A stretch of DNA of 64,000 bases from Fimbriimonadaceae bacterium (lineage in GTDB: Bacteria > Armatimonadota > Fimbriimonadia > Fimbriimonadales > Fimbriimonadaceae), in assembly GCA_019638795.1 (NCBI GenBank), contig JAHBTB010000002.1, positions 62,001-126,000 on the forward strand, read 5' to 3'. Shown here in pieces: positions 16,934-25,248 of the stretch (position 1 is the stretch's first letter; every line of letters begins with the position of its first letter). The notes under the pieces are model-generated. The model was not told the origin of the DNA, made no database searches, and saw only the letters and a list, made by a program, of their open reading frames with translations. Both the position numbers and the translations under genes were made by a program.

Positions 16934-17691
16934 GCGCGCCCCGGCTCGTCGTCTTCGACCTCGACGGCACGCTATACCGAGGCTCTGAGGCCGTCGTCCA
17001 TGCCCCCGAAGTGGTCACGACCCTCGTCGAGAGAGGGACCCTTGTCCGGTACTTCACCAACAACTCCGCCGCGAGGCCTGACGCCACGACGGCCAAACTC
17101 CGGGCCCTGGGTTTTCCCTGCGAGCCGGGCTGGGTCTACGGCACCGGGCCCGCCGCGGCCCGGCACGTCTCCGGGCTTGGCCTCTCGCGGGCCTATGTCG
17201 TGGGAGAAGAACCCCTCCATCAATCGTTCCGCGAGGCCGGAGTCCAGACCGTCCGCGACGACGACGCGGTCAAGGGCCGTGCCCAAGCGGTCGTCGTCGG
17301 CATCTGCCGGTCGTTCACGTACGCGATGCTCCGCGCCGCCCAGCGTGCGGTGTCGCAGGGAGCCGTCTTCGTCGCGACAAACCGCGACGCCACGTATCCG
17401 GTCGAGGGCGGCCTAGAGGACCCCGGAGCGGGAAGCATCGTCGCGGCCGTCGCCACCGCCACCGGCCAAGAACCGACCGTCGTCGGCAAGCCTTCCCCCG
17501 GGTTGGTCTTTAATATTCTTCGCGACTCTAACTGTTCGCAAGACGAATGTCTTGTCGTCGGTGACCGCCTCGACACCGACATCGCGGCGGGAGCCGCCGC
17601 GTCGTGTCCGACGTTTCTCGTCCTCACTGGTGTGACCCGGGAACTGCCACCCGGGCAAGCAGGGGGGCCTGACCTCAGGAGCCTACTGTGA
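16930..17691 (+). CDS. HAD-superfamily IIA phosphatase (NagD/PGP-like)
   Basis: The 253-residue protein has HAD motif I VVFDLDGTLYRGSE, motif II as FTNNSAARP, the class IIA cap region, and GKPSPGLVFNIL then VVGDRLDTDIAAGAAA (motifs III and IV). Members dephosphorylate small phosphates such as 2-phosphoglycolate, p-nitrophenyl phosphate or nucleotides. The true substrate is unknown. It starts with GTG overlapping the prenyl synthase stop and ends overlapping tatD, so it is part of the menG operon. Confidence 0.85.
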   Translation: MSAPRLVVFDLDGTLYRGSEAVVHAPEVVTTLVERGTLVRYFTNNSAARPDATTAKLRALGFPCEPGWVYGTGPAAARHVSGLGLSRAYVVGEEPLHQSFREAGVQTVRDDDAVKGRAQAVVVGICRSFTYAMLRAAQRAVSQGAVFVATNRDATYPVEGGLEDPGAGSIVAAVATATGQEPTVVGKPSPGLVFNILRDSNCSQDECLVVGDRLDTDIAAGAAASCPTFLVLTGVTRELPPGQAGGPDLRSLL

Positions 17692-18455
17692 GCGGCTGGA
17701 CAGACACCCACTGCCATCTGAACGACGAAAGGGCGTTTCCGGACCCGGCTGATACCGTTCGGGAAGCGAACGACCATGGCGTCGACCGGTTGGTCGTCGT
17801 CGGCGTGGACACCGCGTCAAGCCGGCGGGCCGTGGAGTTGGCCGAGTCCTTTTCCCATGTATGGGCCGTGGTGGGCTGGCACCCCAACTCGTCGGCCGGG
17901 ATCAACGACGACGAATTGGCCGCGACGCGCGAGCTGGCCCGCCATCCCAAGACGGTGGCAGTGGGCGAGGTCGGCCTTGACTTCCACTGGGACCATGCCA
18001 CCCTTGACCAGCAGACACGGGCGCTCCACGCCCAACTCGACCTTGCCGCCGAGCTCGACTTGCCCGTCGTCTTTCATTGCCGCGAGGCCTATCCCGAGTT
18101 GCTCGCCGTCTTGGAGGACCGCCCGGTGCGCCCGTACCTCCTGCACTGCTTCGCTGGCGACCAGGACGACGCCCGGCGCGCCTTGGCCCTCGGCTGCCTC
18201 TTTGGCGTGGACGGTCCGGTCACGTACAAGAAGGCCGACGAATTGCGCGAGACCGTCCGGACGATCGGCCTGGACCACCTTGTCGTCGAAACGGACGCCC
18301 CTTGGCTGACACCACACCCCCACCGGGGCAAGCCAAACCGCCCCGCGTGGGCGAGCCTGGTCGGCGAAGGCTTGGCGGTCACACTGGGCCTTGACGTCGA
18401 TGTGGTCCGCCGGCAGACCAACGCCAACGCCGATCGGTTCTTTGGCTTAGGCTAG
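17688..18455 (+). CDS. tatD: TatD-family metal-dependent DNase
   Basis: The 255-residue TIM-barrel hydrolase has the metal ligands of the family: DTHCHLND (HxH), GEVGLDFHW, VFHCREAYPELL, LLHCFAG and VETDAPWLTPHPHRGKPN. TatD proteins are 3'-5' exonucleases or quality-control nucleases. It is the last gene of the menG operon, with a GTG start overlapping the HAD gene. It converges with the next gene with a 4-base overlap at 18452-18455. Confidence 0.9.
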   Translation: MSGWTDTHCHLNDERAFPDPADTVREANDHGVDRLVVVGVDTASSRRAVELAESFSHVWAVVGWHPNSSAGINDDELAATRELARHPKTVAVGEVGLDFHWDHATLDQQTRALHAQLDLAAELDLPVVFHCREAYPELLAVLEDRPVRPYLLHCFAGDQDDARRALALGCLFGVDGPVTYKKADELRETVRTIGLDHLVVETDAPWLTPHPHRGKPNRPAWASLVGEGLAVTLGLDVDVVRRQTNANADRFFGLG

Positions 18456-18967
18456 TCTCCGCCGTCGCCGACTTCCGGCGTGTTCGGCAGTTTCTGTGCC
18501 GGCTTGTCCTTGGGCTTGGTGTTCGCCGGCTTGGGCTTGGTCGGCGGTTTGGGTTTGGCCACGTCGGGCTTCGGCTTTGCCGGTTTGATGTCGACCTCGG
18601 CCGGTACTTCGATTGTCTCCGTGGGGTCCTTCTCCGTCGCGGGAGGGGTGGCGGGCACCTTCACCGGGGCACGGGGCGCTTCGTCCCCCTCTTTCTCAAT
18701 CGTCACGTCGACGTCGGGCTCGGGGGTGGAGGTTTTCGTCCCCGACGGTGGGGAGACCCGGTCGCCTTTGCGGACGGCTTCGGCCGCCTCGGCCACCTTG
18801 GACGCTTCTTCCTTCAGGGGCGCCAGTTCGGCGGACGACGACTTTTCCGTCACCGACAATCGACCGACGGCAGGGCCGACGACGTAGTAGCCGACCGCGG
18901 CGAGAATCGCTGGCGCCACGATGAACTTGAGTACGAAGGACGCGACACGCTCTGGTGAGACAGACAT
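18452..18967 (-). CDS. single-pass membrane protein with Pro/Lys-rich tail, unknown function
   Basis: About 171 residues. A membrane segment (FVLKFIVAPAILAAVGYYVVGPAVG) comes first, then a short alpha region, then a long tail rich in Pro, Lys, Thr and Glu with TKPKPANTKPKDKPAQ. The tail is low complexity and may span the periplasm or cell wall. The start is ATG at 18967; a GTG at 18979 would add four residues. A TATAAA box lies just upstream on the minus strand near 18993. No family is recognised. Confidence 0.6.
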   Translation of the reverse strand: MSVSPERVASFVLKFIVAPAILAAVGYYVVGPAVGRLSVTEKSSSAELAPLKEEASKVAEAAEAVRKGDRVSPPSGTKTSTPEPDVDVTIEKEGDEAPRAPVKVPATPPATEKDPTETIEVPAEVDIKPAKPKPDVAKPKPPTKPKPANTKPKDKPAQKLPNTPEVGDGGD

Positions 18968-19027
18968 ACTTGTGGGCACGGGACCCGTACCTTTTATAGA
19001 CGAGGTTTCCGGCGTTTAGGCCCCCAA

Positions 19028-20626
19028 ATGGTCACGATCAGGTCCGAAATACTTGCCGAACAGCACGGTGCCGAAGGGATCACCCTCGAAAACCCCTTTG
19101 TCCGCGTCACGTTGGCCCCGGCCATGGGCCGACCGATAGTGAGCCTTTATGACAAAAGGTCGGGCACCGAACTGATACCCGCGGGCCGGACGGTCGCCAT
19201 CGGCGACCCTGCTGACACCGGAGGTTGGAATGTCCAGGTCCGCGAACCTGTCGGACAAGGCGGGGCCGGCGCCGTCTCCCTCTTTCGCATTTCTGCCTCG
19301 CTGGAGACCGACACCTGGGCCGTCGTCTCGCTTGGCCCGGACGACGCCTGGGTGAAGGTCGACGTCCAGGCCCACGGTCGCAGCTTAGTTGCCGTGCCAG
19401 TGCCGGACATGGTCACCCTCCCCGACGGTCTGGCCGCCCACGGCCTGGACAACGGGACCGCGGTCGTCGTCGGGCATGATGGCGCGGGAGCCTTGGTCGA
19501 TTGCGTCCGCCCCCCCGACGGCGTCCGCTGGCCGCTGGTTGACGTGACCCCGGCTGTCCTCCTGGGGGGGAGGACGGTGGCCGGCCACATCGCCTTGGCG
19601 CCTCACGGAGGCCTGGGCGAAGTCCACGGCACCGGCACCGACTGGGTGGCCGCGTGGCGGCCCGACGGCATGGAGGTGGTCGCCCAGCGGGATGTCGGCG
19701 AGGTCGAGCTCCACGTCGAGACGGAGTCAGGCGAAACCCTCAAGGCGTCGGTCCGGCTCGCCGCCGCCGTCGCCACCGTGGTATCGACCAGCGGGCTTCC
19801 CCCAGTCAAACGCGCCGCCCTCGTGGACAAGAGCACATGCCTGGGATGGATCGAGACAAGCCCGGTCCGTCCGTCAACCCGCCCCGCCATGACGCCCAGC
19901 GCCGCCACGGCGGCATGGACGGACTCGCACCGCCCCACCGCCGAGCCGGAGTTCCGCCGAATCTCCGCCACATGGGAGGCCTGCGCCGAGTCACCGGCCG
20001 ACCTACCGGCCGGTCTCCCCGGCACCGAGCATGTCGTCGCGACCGCCAAGGCGGTCAAGCATGCGCGGGCTGCCGCGTGGGCCTTGGCGGACGAGGCGGT
20101 CGACCAAGCCCTGGTCACCAACGGTGACGACGCCCTCCTTTGGTGGGCCAAGGCGGCCGTCGCCCGACACCAGGGCGAGGACGACGAGGCCCTGCCCAAC
20201 GCCCACTTCCTGTCGCCGATGGAGCCCATGCTTCGTGTCGAGGCCTTCTTGCGACAGGACCAGGCGCAGGGGAGCGAGCCCAACCCCTTGGTCGCCCCGG
20301 TGGCCTTGGACGCCCGTGCCGCCCGCGACTGTCTCGCCCGATTGGGGGTCTGGGGGTTCTGGGCCGACTTCGCCCGCTTGGCCGACGAACTCCTGCGGCA
20401 CCGCGACGACGCGGCGGTCCGCTATATGTTGGCGTGGAGCCTGGCGACGCGCACCCGCATGCGGGCGACTGCCGCCGAGCACGTCGGCAAGGCCGCCCTA
20501 CTCCCGGTCGAAACGGGTGGCTGTGCCCCGCCGCTCTTGCACACGGCTGTCAGCGGACTCGCCCGTGCCTTCCCCGAGGACGTCGCCCTCCAAGGGTGGC
20601 AGGACGGGCTGGGTCCGGTCAGTTGA
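19028..20626 (+). CDS. unknown protein, possibly carbohydrate-related beta-sandwich with helical repeats
   Basis: The 532-residue protein has a beta-rich N-terminal half (NPFVRVTLAPAMGRPIVSLYDKRSGTELIP). It resembles the beta-sandwich of DUF5107 or aldose-epimerase-like proteins, in which such a strand pair is followed by a substrate cleft (inference). The C-terminal part (about 330-530) is alanine-rich and helical and could be TPR-like. No signal peptide or catalytic motif is clear. It is divergent from the Pro-rich membrane gene and converges with the STN gene, with an 8-base overlap. Confidence 0.55.
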   Translation: MVTIRSEILAEQHGAEGITLENPFVRVTLAPAMGRPIVSLYDKRSGTELIPAGRTVAIGDPADTGGWNVQVREPVGQGGAGAVSLFRISASLETDTWAVVSLGPDDAWVKVDVQAHGRSLVAVPVPDMVTLPDGLAAHGLDNGTAVVVGHDGAGALVDCVRPPDGVRWPLVDVTPAVLLGGRTVAGHIALAPHGGLGEVHGTGTDWVAAWRPDGMEVVAQRDVGEVELHVETESGETLKASVRLAAAVATVVSTSGLPPVKRAALVDKSTCLGWIETSPVRPSTRPAMTPSAATAAWTDSHRPTAEPEFRRISATWEACAESPADLPAGLPGTEHVVATAKAVKHARAAAWALADEAVDQALVTNGDDALLWWAKAAVARHQGEDDEALPNAHFLSPMEPMLRVEAFLRQDQAQGSEPNPLVAPVALDARAARDCLARLGVWGFWADFARLADELLRHRDDAAVRYMLAWSLATRTRMRATAAEHVGKAALLPVETGGCAPPLLHTAVSGLARAFPEDVALQGWQDGLGPVS

Positions 20627-21260
20627 CTTTGTGCTCGACGAGGACGGCGCCGCTCTCCAGCGCGTAGTACTGCAGGCCGACCTGCTTGGTGATCAGGTCG
20701 AGGGCGTACTTCAGCGACTTACCGGTCAGGTCGGCGTCCAGACGGAACTCCTTTACGTCGTGGGCGACCACAAAGTCGATCCCTGTCTGGTTGGTGAACT
20801 CCTTGAGCAGCTCCTTGAACGTGACCTTCGTCAGTTTGACGGTGATCTTCTTGTCCAGGTCTGGGCCCGGCTTGGTCGCTTTTGCCGTCTCTGGGCGTGT
20901 CGTGGAGTTCTCGGAAGACGAGGATGCGCCGGCCGGCCGGTTCTTGCCGATATAGGTGATCTCGCCGTCGACCCAGGATTGCAGACCGACCTGCCTAAGG
21001 ATGATGCCGAACGCCTGGTCGAAGTCCACAGCCTCCAGGTTCAAATAGAGATTGGCCCGAGCCTCGCCGACGATGACGAAGTTCTTCTTGCTCTGGTGGA
21101 ACAGGTCATAGAGAACGTCACGCACGTCACGTCCCTTGGAAGTGATCGTGACCTTCCCGGCAGACGAGGTGGCGACGCCGATGTTGGCGTTGCCCGGGTC
21201 TTGGGCCAAGGCCAGTGGCGCCAGTGCGCAAAGGGCGGCGAGTGCAGTCAGGTTTCTCAT
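20619..21260 (-). CDS. exported protein with two STN-like (secretin/TonB short N-terminal) domains
   Basis: The 213-residue protein has a signal peptide ending ALAQ. It holds two similar modules of about 65 residues separated by a Ser/Thr/Lys linker: KGRDVRDVLYDLFHQSKKNF ... GLQSWVDGEITYIG, and TFKELLKEFTNQTGIDFVV ... GLQYYALESGAVLVEH. This strand-helix-strand pattern fits the STN domain that begins many secretins and TonB-dependent receptors, but no secretin domain follows. The ATG at 21260 is preferred because GAGG lies 6 bases ahead; the ATG at 21266 touches that site. It is downstream of the zf-HC2 gene. Confidence 0.6.
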   Translation of the reverse strand: MRNLTALAALCALAPLALAQDPGNANIGVATSSAGKVTITSKGRDVRDVLYDLFHQSKKNFVIVGEARANLYLNLEAVDFDQAFGIILRQVGLQSWVDGEITYIGKNRPAGASSSSENSTTRPETAKATKPGPDLDKKITVKLTKVTFKELLKEFTNQTGIDFVVAHDVKEFRLDADLTGKSLKYALDLITKQVGLQYYALESGAVLVEHKVN

Positions 21261-21274
21261 CGTCATCCTCGGGG

Positions 21275-22132
21275 TCAGTTCTTGTAAATCTTCACGCCGC
21301 CGCCGCTCTTGGGCTTGGATGTCGTGCGGCGGGGAGTGGTCCGACGCGTGGTCGTCTTCCGAGGCGTCGTCCGGCGCGTGGTCGCCTTCGGAGGCGACGC
21401 CTTGGGCTTGCCTTCGGTGACCTCGACGATCGGGCTCTTGGTCAAGGTCGGCTTGCCGGGTACCGAGCTCTTGCCCTTCTCCACCGCTTGCTGGGCGGCC
21501 TTCACCGCCGCGGCAGCCGGCCCGGGCGGGGTGGTGTGGCCGGCTGTCTCGTCACGCGGTTTTGCGTCGGAAACTGGGGGGGTCGACTCGAGCTTCTTGG
21601 GCTCTGCCTGGGTCGTGTCCGGAGTGGTCGCCTTGGTCTCCGCGGGTTCCACGGGATCCTTGACGTCCTTCTGGGGTTCCTTCGTGTCCGTCTCGTCCTC
21701 GGCCTCGGGGTCCTGGGTCGCAGACTCAGTTCGGGTCGCTTCCGGATGGGCGGCGATGGCCTTGGTGCCCAATAGCTTGGTGGGGTCGCGGAGGACGGTG
21801 GACATGACGATCAGGACGACGCCGAGGGCGACACTCAACAAGACCGTCTTGGGCTGCTTGAACACGTCGAAGACGGAGCTGGCCGGCGCGCTCTGGCGGA
21901 CCGCGACCGCCTCGCCGGCGTTGGCCACCATATGGGCCTCCACCGCGGCCCGTTCGCCCTTGGCGACGGCAAGGCAGTCGGTGCAGCTGAGCAGGTGCTG
22001 CTCAAGCTCTTTGAGGAGGTCTTCAGGGATGTTGTCGCCGTTCAAGAACCGCTTGATCTGCACCTGGGCCAGTTGGCATTCCAGGCTCATCACCGCGGCT
22101 TTGGTCGACTTGATCGCTAACTTGTTTGCCAA
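21275..22132 (-). CDS. zf-HC2 membrane protein with long basic, Thr-Arg repeat tail
   Basis: The 285-residue product has a zinc-finger-like HC2 motif (LECQLAQ ... EQHLLSCTDC) seen in anti-sigma factors. A membrane segment follows (VLLSVALGVVLIVMSTVL, about 96-114), then a long Pro/Glu/Thr tail ending in TTRRTTPRKTTTRRTTPRR repeats. The TTG at 22132 has an AGGGAG site 8 bases upstream; an internal ATG (22090) has none and would leave less sequence before the Cys. No sigma-factor gene is adjacent, so an anti-sigma role is inference. The tail may bind nucleic acid, peptidoglycan or another anionic polymer. Confidence 0.58.
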   Translation of the reverse strand: MANKLAIKSTKAAVMSLECQLAQVQIKRFLNGDNIPEDLLKELEQHLLSCTDCLAVAKGERAAVEAHMVANAGEAVAVRQSAPASSVFDVFKQPKTVLLSVALGVVLIVMSTVLRDPTKLLGTKAIAAHPEATRTESATQDPEAEDETDTKEPQKDVKDPVEPAETKATTPDTTQAEPKKLESTPPVSDAKPRDETAGHTTPPGPAAAAVKAAQQAVEKGKSSVPGKPTLTKSPIVEVTEGKPKASPPKATTRRTTPRKTTTRRTTPRRTTSKPKSGGGVKIYKN

Positions 22133-22178
22133 GGCAGGGACTCCCTGGTAGGAATGTCGGGTGACGCCCCGCCGATCT

Positions 22179-23291
22179 TTAGGCCGTCCTTGTGGCCAGG
22201 ACCGCGCGTACCGCTTTCCCCACCGGGTACAGGAGGGCGACCCCAGGTGACCCGCCCCGTGCCGACAGCCGTCGGACGAGCTTCTGCGGCTCGACCTCCA
22301 CACCACGCTTCTTGACCACGTTCACGCCGAGACCAAGTCCTCGGGCGGCTTCGCGCAGTTTGTCCTCGCGGAACGGGCCGTGCCAGCAGACGCGGAACGG
22401 GGTGAGCCACGGCGACGTCAGAAGCTCGGGTCCAGTCAGGTAGCCATTGGAGTCCCCTAGTCCAGGGAGACCGAAAGCACCGAGAGCGTGGGCCCGGACG
22501 GCGGCCGGGTCTGCCTCAAAGAGAAAGACGTCGGGGTCGGCGACCGTCCCAGCCAGTTCCGCCGCGTCCAGCCACGCCCCGCTCTCGACGTGATGCGCCC
22601 GCCGACCCACACCACACCCAAACAGCATCAGCGCCTCGCCACACTCTCCGCCGTGGCTCACAAAGACAAGGCCGTCGCCTTGGCCCAAGACTGGGTCGGG
22701 CAAGAGGGGCGACGTCTTGACCAAAGCCCGCCGCGCCGTCCGGCACTTCGCGACGACGACGTCCAACGGCGGGCTGAACAAGGCCGGGTCCAGCGTCCGC
22801 CCCTGCCCCGTGCGCCGCTGGGGGTCGACAAGGACAGCCGAGGACGACCAGTCCAGGGTGAGAGAGTCCACCACGCGGACGTCGGCAACGAGGCCATGGA
22901 CGGTGAGGTTGTGCCGGGTGGCTTCGGCATGGACGGCGTCAAGGTCGCAGGCCGTGGTTGGGCCCAGACGGGCCAGGGCCAGGGTATCGGCCCCGATCCC
23001 GCAGGTGGCGTCGATGAAGCGGAGTCCCTGGGGAGACGGCCCGCCCAGCAACCGCGCGTGCACCGTGGCCACGGGCTCCGCGCTCGCCATCTCAAGGCCC
23101 TCGCGGGTGAAGACCATCTTGTCTGCCGTCGCAAACTTTGCCCGGCCCCGGTCGCGCAAGGCCCATTGGGTGAAGGCCCAACGCGCCGCGTCGTCCCCGA
23201 CGACGGCCGCCACCCTGGCGATCTCTTTGGGTGTCGCGGGGCGGCCTTGAGCCAAGTCCAGGGCCTGCTCGCGTTCAGGTGTTCTCGGCAC
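22179..23291 (-). CDS. SAM-dependent methyltransferase, THUMP-like
   Basis: The 370-residue protein has a Rossmann SAM site FIDATCGIGADTLALARLGP, a following DLDAVHAEATRHN, and VLVDPQRRTGQGR in the catalytic-motif place. The C-terminal domain (PGLGDSNGYLTGPELL ... VVKKRGVEVEPQKLVRRL) fits THUMP-like methyltransferases that may act on RNA. The substrate is unknown. The GTG at 23291 is the only reasonable start; no good ribosome site is seen. The gene precedes and nearly touches the zf-HC2 gene in the same direction. Confidence 0.7.
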   Translation of the reverse strand: MPRTPEREQALDLAQGRPATPKEIARVAAVVGDDAARWAFTQWALRDRGRAKFATADKMVFTREGLEMASAEPVATVHARLLGGPSPQGLRFIDATCGIGADTLALARLGPTTACDLDAVHAEATRHNLTVHGLVADVRVVDSLTLDWSSSAVLVDPQRRTGQGRTLDPALFSPPLDVVVAKCRTARRALVKTSPLLPDPVLGQGDGLVFVSHGGECGEALMLFGCGVGRRAHHVESGAWLDAAELAGTVADPDVFLFEADPAAVRAHALGAFGLPGLGDSNGYLTGPELLTSPWLTPFRVCWHGPFREDKLREAARGLGLGVNVVKKRGVEVEPQKLVRRLSARGGSPGVALLYPVGKAVRAVLATRTA

Positions 23292-23481
23292 TCATGCCAT
23301 TCTGTTCCCGATTCAGATCCTCACGACGGCATGGATCGATCCCGCGACGGGCGCCAAGGTCCGGGAAGAGGCACGAACACGATCAACTGGTCGGCCGGAC
23401 ACGGGGCGCGGGCGGTAGGACGAGGCGGCCAGGCCCCGTAGGGGGAGGCCCGATATGCTGGGTCCGGACGCCGCGTGGCAG

Positions 23482-23550
23482 TACAATCTTACAAAGTTTC
23501 GCGGGACGCGCTGAACTGGCCACCGTCGCCGAAGAGTCCCGCGACATGCG
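23482..23550 (+). promoter_or_regulatory. pdxS leader with TACAAT box and 9-bp stem
   Basis: A TACAAT box (23482-23487) is followed by a perfect 9-base inverted repeat: TCGCGGGAC at 23499-23507 and GTCCCGCGA at 23536-23544, with a 28-base loop. The stem ends about 6 bases before the GAGGA ribosome site of pdxS. It could control translation, or be a stem loop with no regulatory role. No known riboswitch motif was recognised. The rest of the 270-base gap before pdxS shows nothing I can name. Confidence 0.4.
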
Positions 23551-23562
23551 AGGACCAAGACG

Positions 23563-24468
23563 ATGAGCACAACGAACGGAGCCGCCCCCTCCCTGAAGAC
23601 TTGGCGCGAGAAAGTCGGCCTGGCCGAAATGTTGAAGGGTGGCGTCATTATGGACGTCGTCACCGCCGAGCAGGCTCGGATCGCCGAGGACGCCGGTGCC
23701 GTCGCGGTCATGGCGCTGGAGCGCGTCCCCGCCGACATCCGAGTCCAGGGTGGCGTCGCCCGCATGAGCGACCCCGACCTGATCACGGGAATCAAGCAAG
23801 CCGTCTCGATCCCGGTCATGGCCAAGTGCCGGATCGGCCACTTTGTCGAGGCCGAGATCCTTCAGGCCCTGGAAGTCGACTTCATCGACGAAAGCGAGGT
23901 GCTCACCCCCGCCGACGTGGCCAACCACGTCGACAAGCACCTGTTCACCGTCCCGTTCGTCTGCGGGGCGCGGAACCTAGGCGAAGCCCTGCGGCGATGT
24001 GCCGAAGGCGCCGCGATGATCCGCACGAAGGGTGAGGCGGGGACCGGCGACGTCGTGGAGGCCGTGCGCCACATGCGGACGATCATGGCGGACATCCGCC
24101 AGGTCCAGAGCGCTCGCGAAGACGAGCTTTATGTCTTGGCCAAAGAACACCAGGCCCCGCTAGAACTCGTCCGCGAGGTCCGCAGACTAGGCAAACTCCC
24201 GGTACCAAACTTCAGCGCCGGCGGCATCGCCACCCCGGCCGACGCCGCCCTCATGATGAAGCTGGGCGCGGAGACGGTGTTCGTGGGGAGCGGCATTTTC
24301 AAGAGCGGCGACCCCGCCAAGCGGGCCAAGGCGATCGTCGAGTCCGTGCACTTTTACGACGACCCCAAGAAGTTGGCCGAGATCAGCGCTGGGCTGGGTG
24401 AGGCTATGGTCGGCATCAACGTGGCCGCCATCCCCGACCGCGAGCTCCTGGCCCCGCGCGGCTGGTGA
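23563..24468 (+). CDS. pdxS: pyridoxal 5'-phosphate synthase subunit PdxS
   Basis: The 301-residue TIM barrel has the PdxS signatures [59 protein letters not shown] and [20 protein letters not shown], with catalytic lysines in AKCRIGH and TKGEAGTG. It makes PLP from ribose 5-phosphate, glyceraldehyde 3-phosphate and ammonia. The glutaminase partner PdxT is not adjacent, so it must lie elsewhere. The ATG has a GAGGA site upstream. Confidence 0.95.
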   Translation: MSTTNGAAPSLKTWREKVGLAEMLKGGVIMDVVTAEQARIAEDAGAVAVMALERVPADIRVQGGVARMSDPDLITGIKQAVSIPVMAKCRIGHFVEAEILQALEVDFIDESEVLTPADVANHVDKHLFTVPFVCGARNLGEALRRCAEGAAMIRTKGEAGTGDVVEAVRHMRTIMADIRQVQSAREDELYVLAKEHQAPLELVREVRRLGKLPVPNFSAGGIATPADAALMMKLGAETVFVGSGIFKSGDPAKRAKAIVESVHFYDDPKKLAEISAGLGEAMVGINVAAIPDRELLAPRGW

Positions 24469-24490
24469 GGTTCCGAAGCCGGACGACGGT

Positions 24491-24751
24491 TCACTGATGA
24501 CCGAGGGTCGGCTCGGCTCCCGGGCCAGGCAACGGCTTCTCGGGCTGAGTCTCGGTCTTGGACCCTGACGTGTCTGGTGCCGGCGCCTCCGTCTTGGACG
24601 GTTCCGCGGCGACCGGGGCCGGCGGCGTCTCCTTCTTGTCACCGGCCGCCGGTGCCGGCGCGGGGTGCGCCAATCCCTCGGGCTCCTGAGGGCCGCAACC
24701 GACGGCAAAGACGAGGGTCAGGGCGCAGGCCAGGCCGAGGAGAGTCCGCAT
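24491..24751 (-). CDS. small lipoprotein, low-complexity Pro/Ala-rich tail
   Basis: About 86 residues: a lipoprotein signal (LLGLACALTLVFAVGC, Cys about 18), then a tail rich in Pro, Ala, Glu, Lys and Thr ending PTLGHQ. The tail is disordered and no family is visible. A GTG at 24757 is an alternative start, with a GGGGGA site 6 bases ahead. The gene follows the TM-anchored unknown gene by 8 bases, in the ribF operon. Confidence 0.55.
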   Translation of the reverse strand: MRTLLGLACALTLVFAVGCGPQEPEGLAHPAPAPAAGDKKETPPAPVAAEPSKTEAPAPDTSGSKTETQPEKPLPGPGAEPTLGHQ

Positions 24752-24759
24752 GGCCACGA

Positions 24760-25230
24760 TTATTCCCCCTGGGGCAATGCGGGCCCAGTCACCTGGGTGA
24801 TACGCCACTTCGACGACGGCAGGACGCCGTACTCCACCGCCGGTTCCCTCGTGAACGTGATGTCCACGTCCTTCACCGTCTGGTCCATCGACATCCCCAT
24901 GAACTCGAACTTCACCGCGACGTCGGAATGGACGGTGGCGGTGTCGCCGCTGATCGTCGGCTTCGGTGACAGGACGACGATCTCGGGCTTGGCCTGGCGG
25001 ACGACCCGGGCGATCTCGCGCCGGTCGGGCATGTCCTCACCATAGCGGAACGAACTGCTGACCGCGTCCATGACTGGGTTGGCCCGTCCTTCCTTACTGG
25101 CGACCACCGCTTCCCTCAGCGTCCGCTGGATCAGTTCTTCGTCCGACGGGCGTCCCCCCGCGTAGAAACCGACGACTCCTACGACGACCAAGGCCACCGC
25201 CCCGACAAGCAACGCCTTCTTCATGTCCAT
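24760..25230 (-). CDS. single-pass membrane protein, NTF2-like domain possible
   Basis: The 156-residue product has a signal-anchor (KALLVGAVALVVVGVVGFYAGG) and a soluble domain of about 125 residues with helices then beta strands. Its pattern (VVASKEGRANPVMDAVSSSF ... VHSDVAVKFEFMG ... WRITQVTG) resembles NTF2/DUF4440-like folds, but this is inference. It may start at ATG 25230 or 25224. It is co-directional with ribF upstream and the lipoprotein downstream. Confidence 0.55.
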   Translation of the reverse strand: MDMKKALLVGAVALVVVGVVGFYAGGRPSDEELIQRTLREAVVASKEGRANPVMDAVSSSFRYGEDMPDRREIARVVRQAKPEIVVLSPKPTISGDTATVHSDVAVKFEFMGMSMDQTVKDVDITFTREPAVEYGVLPSSKWRITQVTGPALPQGE

Positions 25231-25248
25231 ACCAACGTCCGCCCGTGG

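Noticed and set aside
22128-22152. CAGGGAGTCCCTG around the ribosome site of the zf-HC2 gene as a regulatory hairpin
   Set aside because: It is only a short dyad with a weak 4-base stem if a normal loop is allowed; it probably arises from the AGGGAG site.
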